Positions 29,982-41,762 of a DNA stretch of 64,000 bases are shown piece by piece; the stretch's first letter is position 1, and the number at the start of each line of letters is the position of its first letter. Below the pieces are notes generated by a model. The model saw nothing but the letters and a program-made list of their open reading frames with translations, was not told where the DNA came from and did not search any database. Source of the stretch: Marinobacter xestospongiae (GTDB taxonomy: Bacteria; Pseudomonadota; Gammaproteobacteria; Pseudomonadales; Oleiphilaceae). The stretch covers positions 1 through 64,000 of the forward strand of contig NZ_JAKZAK010000015.1 of NCBI RefSeq assembly GCF_023156385.1. The letters run 5' to 3'. A program made the translations under genes and the position numbers.

Positions 29982-31277
29982 TCAGATCAACGGCGGCAGC
30001 GGGATGCTGGTCTCGTTAACGCCGATCACCCGGTCCTTAAGCCGGGCCTCGATGCGATAGACATCGTCATCCCTCACAATCAGGCCCTGGGCCTGTAGCG
30101 GACGGAGCACGTCCCGGGCTAGCTGCGGATTCTTGTCCACCAGTGCCGCCGGCACCGCCAGCTCCAGATCCCCGACCAGACCATCCATGACCACCCGCAG
30201 ATTCGCCCGCTCAGCTTCCGGCACCAACGGATGCTGCAATGATGCCCGCCCGGTGATGTCGCCTTCCGGTGTCTGCAATAACAGTTCCGGTACCGCCACC
30301 GTCAGACCATGGCCTGCCAGGGCTTTCAGGGTATCCGACAGCTCCGCCATCAGCGCCAGCTGTCGATCTACCTGGGCCCGGGTGGGTTGCCCGGAAGGAC
30401 GCGCCAGACTCTGCAGATCGGCGAACAGCTCGCTGAGGCGATTCCAGCTGTCCAGGTGGGCGCCCTGAATGGCGAAGCTCACCCGTTGTTGACCATAGTC
30501 GGTGTCAGCCACCGCCAGTTCATCCACCTCCAATTCCGCCTCGCTGTCGAAGCGCTGCTGGTCATCGGTGGCGGTGGTTTTGCCCCGCACCGCAATGTCC
30601 TTCAGCACCACCGCCGGCTGATCGGTATCCGCCAGGGACACCTGCGCCAGCGTCAGCTCGCCGCCGCCCTGCCAGAGCTGCCCGCGAACCTGCTGCAGCT
30701 GCTGGCTGAGCCGCAGATCGTCGAACGTCAGCCGCACCCCTGGCGCCCTGGCCGCCATTCCTGGCCAGCGCAGGTCGATCTCGGCATCACGGCCCTGATT
30801 GGTGATCCGCGCCCAGCCATAGGCTTCGGCGGCGTTAAAGGACTCCCCGGTGGCGGTGTTCTCGACACTGACCGCCGGCACGTTCAGCTCCAGCGTCACC
30901 GTGCCCCACAGTCGCGATGCCATCACCAGGTGCGGCCGGCGCTCGCCGAACAGCGGCTGCCCCAGGACCTGGAAACGCTCTGAGGTGGTGACGTCCAATT
31001 CACTGCCCAGCAGGCCGTGACTGACCTCGCCCTGGAACGGAATGGTGATCGCCCGCCCCGTTTCGGGGTTGGTGAACACCAACCGACCGCTGACATCGGC
31101 GCTGAGGTAATGCCGGTCGTAGCGGCCGGTTTCCAGCCGGAACAATGCCTGAGTGCGGTTCAGCTCCGCTGCCGCCCGCTGCCACTGGGTTTCGGTGGCC
31201 TTGCCCACCAGCCAGGGCGCACTGGCCGCCAGGGCCAGTACCAGCGCCCCGGCGGCCAACATCCATGGTCGTTTCAA
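29982..31277 (-). CDS. DUF945 (YdgA/YihF) family protein
   Basis: 431 residues with an N-terminal membrane anchor or signal (about 5-24, WMLAAGALVLALAASAPWLV), followed by a beta-rich region. Motifs such as ETGRYDRHYLSADVSGRL near residue 55 and the SHGLLGSE segment near 85 mark the DUF945 family. The family is common in gammaproteobacteria, probably envelope-associated and of unknown function. It follows ppk on the same strand after a 38-base gap and may be cotranscribed. Confidence 0.85.
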   Translation of the reverse strand: MKRPWMLAAGALVLALAASAPWLVGKATETQWQRAAAELNRTQALFRLETGRYDRHYLSADVSGRLVFTNPETGRAITIPFQGEVSHGLLGSELDVTTSERFQVLGQPLFGERRPHLVMASRLWGTVTLELNVPAVSVENTATGESFNAAEAYGWARITNQGRDAEIDLRWPGMAARAPGVRLTFDDLRLSQQLQQVRGQLWQGGGELTLAQVSLADTDQPAVVLKDIAVRGKTTATDDQQRFDSEAELEVDELAVADTDYGQQRVSFAIQGAHLDSWNRLSELFADLQSLARPSGQPTRAQVDRQLALMAELSDTLKALAGHGLTVAVPELLLQTPEGDITGRASLQHPLVPEAERANLRVVMDGLVGDLELAVPAALVDKNPQLARDVLRPLQAQGLIVRDDDVYRIEARLKDRVIGVNETSIPLPPLI

Positions 31278-31315
31278 ACTCTACTCCGTCGCTATATGCG
31301 GTTGTTTACCGGCGG

Positions 31316-33445
31316 TCATTTACCCGCCAGGCGCTCCAGTAACACCAGCTGGGACGCAAAGCGTTCTTCGCCCTCCGCCGGGTGGTTCTGGATGTACTGG
31401 CCATCCGGCTGCAGCTCCCAGCTCTGACAGTTGTCATGGAGGTAGGCGTCCAGATCACTGCGCAAACGCTCGGCCAGGTCCCGGTCATCCACCGGGAAAG
31501 CCACTTCCACCCGGTTGATCAGGTTACGGACCATGCCGTCGGCGCTGGAACAGTAGATCTCCGGCTTGCCATTGTTACCGAAGCTGTAGACCCGGGTGTG
31601 CTCCAGAAAACGGCCGATGATGGAGCGCACGTGAATGTTCTCCGACAGTCCCGGCACCCCCGGCCGCAGGCAGCAGATGCCACGGATGATCAGGTCCACC
31701 CGCACCCCGGCCTGGGAGGCGCGGAACAGCGCCAGCATTACCTCAGGTTCGGTCAGCGCATTGATCTTGAAGATGATATGGCCGTTCTCGCCGTACTCCG
31801 CCTCCCGGTCGATCAGTTCGATCAGCTTCTTGTGGAGGGTAAAGGGTGCATGGAACAGCTTCTTGATCTTCAGCGCCTTGCCCATGCCGGTGAGCTGCTG
31901 GAACAGTTTGTTGACGTCGTCCCCCAGGGCGTCGTCACAGGACAGCAGGCTGTAATCGGTGTACAGCCGGGCATTGCCGGCGTGATAGTTGCCCGTTCCC
32001 AGATGGACGTAGCGCTTGAGCCGGCCTTCCTCGCGGCGCACGATCAGGATCATCTTGGCATGGGTCTTGAAGCCCACCACGCCGTACACCACGATCACCC
32101 CGGCTTCCTGCAGACGACTGGCCAGCTCCAGGTTCTCCGCCTCGTCGAACCGCGCCCGCAGTTCAATCACCGCGGTCACTTCCTTGCCGCGCCGGGCCGC
32201 GTCCATCAACGCTTCCACAATCTCGGAGTCGGCGCCGGTGCGGTAAAGGGTCTGGCGAATGGCCAGCACCTGCGGGTCCTTGGCGGCCTGACGCAGGAAG
32301 TCGATCACCGGCGTAAAGCTCTCATAGGGATGCAGCAGCAGCTGCGGCTTCTGACGGATGGCGTCAAACATCGCCTCGGCGTTGCGGATCTTCTTCGGCA
32401 CCGAGGGCGAAAAACCGGGATAGGTGAGGTCGTCCCGGTCCACCAGGCCACCCACCGCCATCAGCCGGGTCAGGTTAACCGGGCCATGGACCTTATAGAG
32501 ATCACGCTCGGTGAGGCCAAACTCCCGAAGCAGGAACTGCACCAGTTCCTCAGGACAGTTATCCGCCACTTCCAGCCGTACGCCGTCGCCAAAGCGGCGG
32601 CTCAGCAGCTCGCCCCGCAGGGCGGACGCGAGGTCTTCCAGGTCGTCTTCCAGCTCAAGGTCGGCGTTGCGGGTCAGCCGGAACTGGTAGCAGCCCTTGA
32701 CCTCCATACCCGGGAACAGCTGATCGGCATGGGCGTGAATCATCGACGACAGAAACACCAGGTTGTCGCCACCGTCGCAGACCTCGTCCGGCAAGCGCAC
32801 CAGCCGCGGCAGTGAACGCGGCGCCGGCACGATTGCCATACCGGTTTCACGACCGAAGGCGTCCTTGCCGTCCAGTTCGACAATAAAGTTGAGGCTCTTG
32901 TTGACCAGCCGCGGGAATGGGTGGGACGGGTCCAGACCAATGGGGTTCACCACCGGCAGGATCTCTTCCTCAAAATAGCGCTGCACCCACTCCACCTGGG
33001 CGGGGGTCCACTCCCGGCGGCGGACGAAGTGAATGTTCTCCTTCTCCATCTCCGGGATCAGCACGTTGTTGATGATGTCGTACTGTTCGGTGATGTACCG
33101 GTGCGCCACCTGGCTGATCTCATTCAGCAGCTGGTTGGGCAGAATGCCATCCGGCCCCGTACTCTCACGACCGTACTTGATCTGCTGACGCAGCCCGGCC
33201 ACCCGGATTTCAAAGAACTCATCCATGTTGCTGCTGAAAATGCAGCAGAAGATCAACCGGTTGATCAGCGGGTGGGTCGGGTCCAGAGCCTGCTGCAACA
33301 CCCGGTAGTTGAACTGCAGGTGGCTGAGTTCGCGATTGAAGTAGTTCTCGCTGGCCGTGGGATCAATGGTCACAACTTCCTCCACTGAATCCACCTCGGC
33401 CTTGCCGGCCACCGGTTTCAGGGCATTTGCAGAATCCGTCGTCAT
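31316..33445 (-). CDS. ppk1: Polyphosphate kinase 1
   Basis: 709 residues, the usual length. It reversibly makes inorganic polyphosphate from ATP at the membrane. It has the N-terminal domain start YFNRELSHLQFNYRVL, the THAKMIL and LEHTRVY segments that hold the phospho-accepting histidines, and the HLGTGNYHAGNARLYTDY core. The hemB-ppk order on one strand is that of Pseudomonas. There are 39 bases between hemB and ppk, consistent with an operon. Confidence 0.97.
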   Translation of the reverse strand: MTTDSANALKPVAGKAEVDSVEEVVTIDPTASENYFNRELSHLQFNYRVLQQALDPTHPLINRLIFCCIFSSNMDEFFEIRVAGLRQQIKYGRESTGPDGILPNQLLNEISQVAHRYITEQYDIINNVLIPEMEKENIHFVRRREWTPAQVEWVQRYFEEEILPVVNPIGLDPSHPFPRLVNKSLNFIVELDGKDAFGRETGMAIVPAPRSLPRLVRLPDEVCDGGDNLVFLSSMIHAHADQLFPGMEVKGCYQFRLTRNADLELEDDLEDLASALRGELLSRRFGDGVRLEVADNCPEELVQFLLREFGLTERDLYKVHGPVNLTRLMAVGGLVDRDDLTYPGFSPSVPKKIRNAEAMFDAIRQKPQLLLHPYESFTPVIDFLRQAAKDPQVLAIRQTLYRTGADSEIVEALMDAARRGKEVTAVIELRARFDEAENLELASRLQEAGVIVVYGVVGFKTHAKMILIVRREEGRLKRYVHLGTGNYHAGNARLYTDYSLLSCDDALGDDVNKLFQQLTGMGKALKIKKLFHAPFTLHKKLIELIDREAEYGENGHIIFKINALTEPEVMLALFRASQAGVRVDLIIRGICCLRPGVPGLSENIHVRSIIGRFLEHTRVYSFGNNGKPEIYCSSADGMVRNLINRVEVAFPVDDRDLAERLRSDLDAYLHDNCQSWELQPDGQYIQNHPAEGEERFASQLVLLERLAGK

Positions 33446-33484
33446 GTCGTGTCGTCCTCGCAGTTCGCCACGGCCAGCCTGGGC

Positions 33485-35406
<1,922 letters not shown>

Positions 35407-35409
35407 GTT

Positions 35410-37113
35410 ATGAACGCCCAGCACCAGCCCACGGCCAGCTCCATCGACGAGCAGCCAACCGACCGCTACCTGGCGGTTACCCACGAGGTCACCAACCAGC
35501 CAACCGCGCTGGAGAACTACAACCTCTACCAGCAGGACACCGCCCTGCAGCAGGCCGTGGCGCGGGAAGGCGCGAGCTGGGCTGAGGATGAGCTGGTGCG
35601 CTTTGGCGCCCTGGCCGGTCAGGCCGAGACCATTGATCTTGGCTTCAAGGCCAACGAGAACAAGCCGACCTTCAACACCCACGACCGTTATGGCCACCGT
35701 ATCGACGAGGTGGAGTTCCACCCCGCCTACCATGAGCTGATGACGATTGCCCTGGAAAACGGCCTCCACAGCAGCCCCTGGACCAACCCGGGCGCGGGCG
35801 CCAACGTCGCCCGCGCGGCCAAGTACTACATGCACTCCCAGGTCGAGGCCGCCCATGGCTGCCCGGTCACCATGACCTTCGCCGCCATTCCGTCGATCCG
35901 CCATCAGCCGGACCTGGCGGCGCAGTGGGAAAGCAAGATCCTCCACAACAGCTACGATCCCCGCAATGTCCCGGACAGCGAGAAACAGTCCGTCACCATT
36001 GGCATGGCGATGACAGAAAAGCAGGGCGGCAGCGATGTCCGCGCCAACAGTACCCGGGCGTTGCCGATGGGCCAGGGTGGCCCCGGCCAGGCCTACGAGC
36101 TGGTCGGCCACAAGTGGTTTGTCTCAGCCCCGATGTGCGACGCCTTCCTGGTACTGGCCCAGGCCCCCGGTGGCCTGTCCTGCTTCCTGATGCCGCGCTG
36201 GCGCCCGGACGGCAGCAAGAACCCCTGGCAGATCCAGCGCCTGAAGAACAAGATGGGCAACGTCGCCAACGCCTCCAGCGAAGTGGAACTGCGCGGCGCC
36301 CTGGCGTGGATGGTGGGCGAAGAAGGCCGTGGCGTCCCTACCATCATCGAGATGGTGGCCATGACCCGCTTTGACTGCATGATTGGCAGTTCCGGCGGCC
36401 TGCGTCAGGCTGCCGCCCAGGCCCTGCACCATTGCCGCCACCGCAGTGCGTTCGGCGCCACCCTGGCAGACCAGCCGCTGATGCAGAACGTGCTCGCAGA
36501 CCTGGCGCTGGAGAGCGAAGCCGCCATGGCCCTGACCCTGCGGGTCGGCCGCGCCCTCGACAATCCGGACAACGAACAGGAGCAGCTGTTCACCCGGCTG
36601 GCGACACCGGTGGGCAAGTACTGGATCTGCAAGCGGGTACCCAATCACGCCTACGAATCGATGGAATGCATCGGCGGCAGCGGGGTCATGGAAAACTGCA
36701 TCATGCCGCGGCTGTTCCGGGAGTCCCCGGTCAACGCCATCTGGGAAGGCAGCGGCAACGTCCAGTGCCTGGACACCCTGCGGGCACTGCAGAAGTCGCC
36801 GGACTCGCTGGAGGCGTTTTTTGCCGAGCTCGACCTGGCCCGCGGCAGCGACAATCGCTTCGACCGCTTTGTCGATCAGCTCAAGGGTGACTTTGCCCGC
36901 ACCGACGACATCCAGTACCGCGCCCGCAACCTGGTGGACCGGCTGGCGCTGTCACTGCAGGCCTCGCTGCTGCTGCAACAGGGCACCCCGGCGGTGGCGG
37001 ACGCATTCTGCGCCGCCCGCCTGGAGCACCACGGCGGCCTCAACTACGGCAACCTGCCCCGCGGTGTGGATGTCCGCGCCATTATCGAGCGGGCCACACC
37101 TGTAGTCGATTGA
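35410..37113 (+). CDS. AidB-like acyl-CoA dehydrogenase family flavoprotein
   Basis: 567 residues. The MTEKQGGSDVRANSTRA flavin-binding segment, the HKWFVSAPMCDAFLVLAQ core strands and the long N-terminal part match the AidB branch of the acyl-CoA dehydrogenase superfamily (E. coli AidB is about 540 residues). AidB is tied to the alkylation response but many relatives are probably ordinary acyl-CoA oxidising enzymes; with a TetR neighbour, the latter seems as likely. GGAGG, at the end of the tetR gene, precedes the ATG. Confidence 0.87.
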   Translation: MNAQHQPTASSIDEQPTDRYLAVTHEVTNQPTALENYNLYQQDTALQQAVAREGASWAEDELVRFGALAGQAETIDLGFKANENKPTFNTHDRYGHRIDEVEFHPAYHELMTIALENGLHSSPWTNPGAGANVARAAKYYMHSQVEAAHGCPVTMTFAAIPSIRHQPDLAAQWESKILHNSYDPRNVPDSEKQSVTIGMAMTEKQGGSDVRANSTRALPMGQGGPGQAYELVGHKWFVSAPMCDAFLVLAQAPGGLSCFLMPRWRPDGSKNPWQIQRLKNKMGNVANASSEVELRGALAWMVGEEGRGVPTIIEMVAMTRFDCMIGSSGGLRQAAAQALHHCRHRSAFGATLADQPLMQNVLADLALESEAAMALTLRVGRALDNPDNEQEQLFTRLATPVGKYWICKRVPNHAYESMECIGGSGVMENCIMPRLFRESPVNAIWEGSGNVQCLDTLRALQKSPDSLEAFFAELDLARGSDNRFDRFVDQLKGDFARTDDIQYRARNLVDRLALSLQASLLLQQGTPAVADAFCAARLEHHGGLNYGNLPRGVDVRAIIERATPVVD

Positions 37114-37139
37114 CGGCGTATAGTAGACTGACGGCGTAT
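37104..37139 (+). repeat. 18-base tandem duplication at the end of the acyl-CoA dehydrogenase gene
   Basis: Two adjacent 18-base units share TGACGGCGTAT (37111-37121 and 37129-37139) and differ at a few other bases. The first copy contains the TGA stop. A replication-slippage duplication is the simplest explanation. Confidence 0.7.
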
Positions 37140-37203
37140 CACACAGCCCCGGCCGGTCGCGTCCTGCGTCCGGCCTGCCCTGCTCCACTGCCGGAGGTTT
37201 CTC

Positions 37204-37542
37204 ATGTCCGACGCCCTGCGCCGCCTGATCCAGGCCGATCCGCAACAGCCCACCATCACCCCGCATATCGGGGTAATGACCCTGCATTTCCAGGTCTATG
37301 GCTGCGACGACCTCAAGGCCAAGCGCAAGGCGTTCGCGCCGCTGAAGGCGGTCTGGGGACGGGAGCCGGACCTGGCGGTGGCGGAAACCGCCGACCAGGA
37401 AGCGCTTGATTGCGCCACCTGGAGCGTCGCGGTCCTTGGCACCTCCTCCCAGGCCATCGACCAGCGCCTGGACCAGATCGAGAAAGCCATTGCCGAGCGC
37501 ATCGACGCGCCGGTGCTCGAGGTCCAGCGGGAACTGCTCTGA
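37204..37542 (+). CDS. DUF503 (YlxP-like) family protein
   Basis: 112 residues. The segment GVMTLHFQVYGCDDLKAKRK followed by a helix and the ATWSVAVLGTSSQAIDQRL part is the DUF503 pattern, a small ferredoxin-like fold of unknown function. In other bacteria it often lies near ribosome-binding factor genes, but not here. GGAGG precedes the ATG by seven bases. It carries a 23-residue N-terminal extension beyond the usual domain start. Confidence 0.82.
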   Translation: MSDALRRLIQADPQQPTITPHIGVMTLHFQVYGCDDLKAKRKAFAPLKAVWGREPDLAVAETADQEALDCATWSVAVLGTSSQAIDQRLDQIEKAIAERIDAPVLEVQRELL

Positions 37543-37599
37543 CGGCCGCCCGGGTGCCCGCGGCAACGATCCGACCCGGGTCAATCCGGCTTATGGCAC

Positions 37600-37930
37600 C
37601 ACTGCCGGGGAGCCCGTATACTACGCCCCCCTGAGAGGACCAGAAATGACCCTCTGAATAACTCTGAATCGCCTCTGCGCCCTGGCCCATAGGTGATCCG
37701 AAGGTATTTAGAGGCAGCTAACAGAAGCCTCTGAACAGCACTTGCTTCGCCAGCGGACGGTGTGAGGTGTTGTTCAGAGTGTCTCTGCAACCGGCAGTCG
37801 GCCTCCCCGTTTGGGAACCCAGAAAAGTGTGCCAGACTGCTGTAACAGACCAGCGGTAAGCCTTGGCTTACCGCCGTTCTCCGTTGGCCAGCCGGGATCG
37901 GCCGACGGATACCACGGAGACCGTGTGGCG
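37600..37930 (+). promoter_or_regulatory. Structured leader upstream of the PanP-type decarboxylase
   Basis: The 391-base gap before the decarboxylase holds a -10-like TATACT (37617-37622) and several stems. GAGGC (37711-37715) can pair with GCCTC (37727-37731). CTCTGAACA (37729-37737) can pair with TGTTCAGAG (37771-37779) but shares CTC with the first stem, so only one can form. A third, GCGGTAAGCC/GGCTTACCGC (37853-37874), lies about 60 bases before the start. It may be an attenuator-like leader; I recognise no known riboswitch. Confidence 0.35.
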
Positions 37931-37933
37931 CCT

Positions 37934-39619
37934 ATGACCGGTAAGAAAAAATCCGCTCACGCCTCGATCGAGGCCATGTATCGTGTGTTCACCGTACCGG
38001 AAGCACCCGACTCCACCCTGAGCCGGATCGACCAGAACATATCCAACAACCTGGCGGGTTTCCTGCAGGAGCACATCGTCGCCGTTGAACGGGACCTGAG
38101 CGATGTGGAGAAGAACTTCTCCGACTCCAGCATCCCCGAGAAACCGGTGTTTGTGTCCGAGCAGACCCAGTTCCTGCTCGACAAGCTGGTGGCCAACTCG
38201 GTGCATACCGCCTCCCCCAGCTTCATCGGTCATATGACCTCGGCACTGCCCTACTTCATGCTGCCGCTGTCAAAGATCATGATCGCACTGAACCAGAACC
38301 TGGTGAAAACGGAGACCTCCAAGGCCTTCACACCCATGGAGCGGCAGGTGCTGGGAATGATTCACCGCCTGGTCTACAAGCAGGACGGCGCTTTCTACCG
38401 CAAATGGATGCACGATCCACGGCATTCACTGGGGGCCATGTGCTCCGGCGGTACCGTGGCCAACCTGACGGCGCTGTGGGTGGCCCGCAACCGCGCCTTC
38501 CCCGCCGAGGGCAGCTTCCGCGGCCTGCACCAGGAGGGTCTGTTCCGGGCGCTGCGCTACTACGGCCACGAAGGCGCTGCGGTGCTGGTGTCCAGTCGCG
38601 GCCACTACTCCCTGCGCAAGGCTGCCGACGTGCTCGGGCTGGGCCGGGACTTCCTGGTGCCGGTGCCGACCGACGATGACAACCGCATCCAGACCGATGC
38701 GCTGCGGGAAAAGTGCCTGGAACTGCAGAAACAGAAGATCAAGGTGATGGCCATCTGCGGCGTTGCCGGCACCACCGAAACCGGCAATGTCGACCCGCTG
38801 GAAGCGATGGCCGACATTGCCCGGGAATTTGGCGCCCACTTCCACGTTGACGCCGCCTGGGGCGGGCCGACCCTGTTCTCCCGCCAGCACGCCCATCTGC
38901 TCAAGGGCATTGAGCAGGCCGACTCGGTCACCTTTGACGCCCATAAGCAGCTGTATACGCCGATGGGGGCCGGCCTGGTGGTGTTCCGTGACCCCAGCCT
39001 GTCGAGCGCGGTGGAGCACCATGCCCAGTACATCATCCGCAAGGGTTCCCGTGACCTCGGCAGCACCACCCTGGAAGGTTCCCGCCCGGGCATGGCGATG
39101 CTGATCCACTCCGGGCTCAAGATTCTCGCCCGGGAGGGCTATGAGATCCTGATCAATGAGGGCATCGCCAAGGCCCGTCGCTTTGCCGACCTGATCGATG
39201 CCCGCGACGACTTTGAACTGATTTCCCGACCGGAGCTGAACATTCTCACCTACCGCTACTGTCCCGCCAAGGTTCAGCAAGCACTGGCGCTGGCAGACCC
39301 GCTCCAGCAGGAGCGCCTCAATACCGGACTCAACCGGGTGACCAAGTTCATCCAGAAAACCCAGCGTGAGCGGGGCAAGGCGTTTGTCTCCCGAACCCGA
39401 CTGGAACCGGTGGCCTATCAGCGTTTCCCCTGCATTGTCTTCCGCGTGGTGCTGGCCAACCCGCTGACCACTGACGAAATCCTGCGGGACATTCTCAGCG
39501 AACAGGCGGAACTGGCCCGGGAAGCGGGCATTGCCGATGAGATGGCGATTCTGGAGGAGATCACCCGGACCGTGCTGGCCGGGCAGGAAGGCGGGGAAGA
39601 CCTGCGCTCACAGGCCTGA
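37934..39619 (+). CDS. panP: PLP-dependent aspartate 1-decarboxylase, PanP type
   Basis: 561 residues of the group II pyridoxal-dependent decarboxylases. The PLP lysine lies in SVTFDAHKQLYTPMGAG, with HVDAAWGG upstream holding the pyridine-binding Asp. The overall length and the N-terminal DSTLSRIDQNISNNLAGFL pattern fit the family annotated as PLP-dependent aspartate decarboxylases that replace PanD in beta-alanine (pantothenate) synthesis in some marine gammaproteobacteria. A glutamate or other decarboxylase role is less likely but not excluded. The start is ambiguous: an in-frame GTG nine bases earlier is better placed behind GGAG. Confidence 0.82.
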   Translation: MTGKKKSAHASIEAMYRVFTVPEAPDSTLSRIDQNISNNLAGFLQEHIVAVERDLSDVEKNFSDSSIPEKPVFVSEQTQFLLDKLVANSVHTASPSFIGHMTSALPYFMLPLSKIMIALNQNLVKTETSKAFTPMERQVLGMIHRLVYKQDGAFYRKWMHDPRHSLGAMCSGGTVANLTALWVARNRAFPAEGSFRGLHQEGLFRALRYYGHEGAAVLVSSRGHYSLRKAADVLGLGRDFLVPVPTDDDNRIQTDALREKCLELQKQKIKVMAICGVAGTTETGNVDPLEAMADIAREFGAHFHVDAAWGGPTLFSRQHAHLLKGIEQADSVTFDAHKQLYTPMGAGLVVFRDPSLSSAVEHHAQYIIRKGSRDLGSTTLEGSRPGMAMLIHSGLKILAREGYEILINEGIAKARRFADLIDARDDFELISRPELNILTYRYCPAKVQQALALADPLQQERLNTGLNRVTKFIQKTQRERGKAFVSRTRLEPVAYQRFPCIVFRVVLANPLTTDEILRDILSEQAELAREAGIADEMAILEEITRTVLAGQEGGEDLRSQA

Positions 39620-39629
39620 GACGGGTGCA

Positions 39630-39647
39630 GGACGGCCGATGCCGTCC
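39630..39647 (+). terminator. Hairpin after panP
   Basis: GGACGGC-CGAT-GCCGTCC forms seven perfect pairs with a four-base loop, ten bases after the panP stop and just before the end of a convergent gene. There is no T run. Confidence 0.5.
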
Positions 39648-39673
39648 CGTCACCGAATGGCGGGGGCCGGACC

Positions 39674-39940
39674 TCAGTAGAGGGCGGCCTCGTCGTCCAG
39701 CACCTCGTGGAGGATGTCCAGGAACATGCGATCCGCCTCACTCCACTGCTCCGGGATACGGACCGTGGTGTTGGCGCTGATTTCCCGCGCGATCAGTTCG
39801 TTGGCGTTCTGCTCATTGCGGTACTTGCGGGCGATCTCCACGGATTTGACCGCCACGGTGGGATCGCTCAGCACCTTCTTGATAAAGGTGCGCAGTTCGT
39901 CAATGGTCTTGGCCTGACGACTCTCGGATGCTGAACTCAT
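39674..39940 (-). CDS. Small conserved-looking hypothetical protein
   Basis: 88 residues, soluble, without cysteine or membrane segment, rich in charged residues and mostly helical in pattern (TIDELRTFIKKVLSDPTV then RKYRNEQNANELIAREI). GGGAG at the right distance before the ATG and good codon use support a real gene. The longer upstream frame is discarded for lack of such a site. I do not recognise a family. It is convergent with panP and downstream of the phosphate transporter on the same strand. Confidence 0.6.
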   Translation of the reverse strand: MSSASESRQAKTIDELRTFIKKVLSDPTVAVKSVEIARKYRNEQNANELIAREISANTTVRIPEQWSEADRMFLDILHEVLDDEAALY

Positions 39941-40080
39941 CTGTTTACTCCCTCGATAAATGACCCGGGCTGCGATCATGCCGCAACCGCGCGATACTGT
40001 CACGGCCCACGATACCGCCCCCGCAGCACCGCCCATTATAGCAGGGGCGAATGCCATCGGCGGCAACGGACGCCAGGCGG

Positions 40081-41661
40081 TCAGACCATCAGCCCCCGCA
40101 CCGTGAAGAACAGCACCGCCGCCATGCTGGCCGACGCCGGCACGGTAATCACCCAGGCCGCCACGATCTTGGTGAGGTGAGAACGCTTCACCAGCTCTTC
40201 CCGGTAGATCTTCTTCAGCCGCTTACGCTCTGACTTCGACAGCGGGACGTCTTTTTTGTTCTGCTTGGCTTCCTTCAGCAGCTGCTCCATCTCTTCCACC
40301 GACGCCTCCCGGAAGTTGTCCAGGAACGGCTGCAGGCGCGCCCGCTGCTCGGGCCCATGACGCTCAATGATGGAGTGCAGCTGGGAGGCGTAGTTGGATT
40401 TCAGGTATTCCCGCAGGAAACCCACCCCGAACACCCCGCCAATGGCGATGTGGGTGGAGCTGACCGGAAGCCCAAGCTGAGAGGCGATGATCACCGTCAG
40501 CGCCGCCGCCAGCGCGATACAGAAGGCACGAGTCTTATCCAGCTCGGTGATTTCGCTGCCCACGGTCTTGATCAGCCGTGGCCCGAACAGCATCAACCCG
40601 AAGGACAGGCCCAGGGCACCGACGATCATCACCCACAGCGGGATGCTGGCGGAAGTCACCACACCACCGTTGGACAGCGCACCATTGATGGCCGCCAGCG
40701 GACCGATGGCGTTGGCGACGTCGTTGGCGCCGTGGGCAAAACTCAACAGGGCGGCGGCGAAAATCAGCGGCCAGGTGAACAGGGTGTTGACCCCGGTTGA
40801 GCTGTTGGCCATGGTCGCCGCCTTACGGGCCACCAGGGTACGCATGATGGCGAAGGTCACAGCAGCCACCGCCAGACCCACCAGGGACGCATCCAGAAAG
40901 TCCACCTTGATGACCTTCTTCACGCCCTTGATCATCAGGTAAGTGCCGAAGGCCCAGGCCATGATGGCCACCATCCAGGGCACGAAGCTGCGGGCCGCCG
41001 GAATCACATCGCGGCGGTAGAGCACCGCCTTCTTGATCAGGAACAGGAACAGCGCCGCCAGCAGCCCACCCAGGGCCGGTGAAATCACCCAGCTGGCCAC
41101 AATCTTGCCCATCACCGCCCAATTGGCGATGCCCCAGCCACCGGCGGCGATCCCCGCTCCCAGGACCCCACCTACGATGGAGTGGGTGGTGGACACCGGC
41201 GCACCCATCCAGGTGGCCAGGTTCAGCCACAGGGCGCCGGCCAGCAGCGCCGCGGTCATCAGCCAGACAAAACTGTTGGGATCGGCCAGGCGCTCCGGCG
41301 AAATGATGCCGCCCTTGATGGTGGAGACCACATCGCCACCGGCAATCAGTGCACCGCTGGCTTCGAACACCGCCGCCAACACCACCGCAGCCCCCAGTGA
41401 CAGGGCCCCGGAGCCAACCGCCGGGCCGACGTTGTTGGCCACGTCGTTGGCACCGATGTTGATGGCCATGTAGCCACCGATCACCGCCGCGGCCATCAGC
41501 AGCATGCTGTTGGGCAGGCCGCTGCTCAACTGCCCCACGACCAGCCAGACGCCGAGCAGGAAGAAGAGACTGATGCCGATCCGATAGCGCTCTGTGGTGG
41601 GACTGGTAAGGATGGAGTCGAGAAAACCGTTAGCCTGGGCCATGGAGAAAACCACACTCAT
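40081..41661 (-). CDS. pitA: Pit-family inorganic phosphate transporter
   Basis: 526 residues with about ten membrane helices. The two inverted signature repeats are present: GANDVANNVGPAVGSGAL in the N-terminal half and HGANDVANAIGPLAAI in the C-terminal half. Such proteins import metal-phosphate complexes with protons at low affinity. A cytoplasmic Lys/Glu-rich segment (RLQPFLDNFREASVEEMEQL ... SKSERKRLKKIYREEL) interrupts the C-terminal part before the last helices. No PhoU-like pit accessory gene is adjacent. Confidence 0.9.
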   Translation of the reverse strand: MSVVFSMAQANGFLDSILTSPTTERYRIGISLFFLLGVWLVVGQLSSGLPNSMLLMAAAVIGGYMAINIGANDVANNVGPAVGSGALSLGAAVVLAAVFEASGALIAGGDVVSTIKGGIISPERLADPNSFVWLMTAALLAGALWLNLATWMGAPVSTTHSIVGGVLGAGIAAGGWGIANWAVMGKIVASWVISPALGGLLAALFLFLIKKAVLYRRDVIPAARSFVPWMVAIMAWAFGTYLMIKGVKKVIKVDFLDASLVGLAVAAVTFAIMRTLVARKAATMANSSTGVNTLFTWPLIFAAALLSFAHGANDVANAIGPLAAINGALSNGGVVTSASIPLWVMIVGALGLSFGLMLFGPRLIKTVGSEITELDKTRAFCIALAAALTVIIASQLGLPVSSTHIAIGGVFGVGFLREYLKSNYASQLHSIIERHGPEQRARLQPFLDNFREASVEEMEQLLKEAKQNKKDVPLSKSERKRLKKIYREELVKRSHLTKIVAAWVITVPASASMAAVLFFTVRGLMV

Positions 41662-41762
41662 GCAGATAGGAACCAGGGGCGCACTATAGTGATTTTGTCA
41701 TTAAATTGAAATCTTCGAAAACCGAGACTCCGGGCCCAGCGTTTCGGCGTTTTGCCGCCTTA

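Noticed and set aside
41695..41712. Pho box upstream of the Pit transporter
   Set aside because: The first half-site TTGTCAT is good, but the second (TTGAAAT) matches poorly, so not called.
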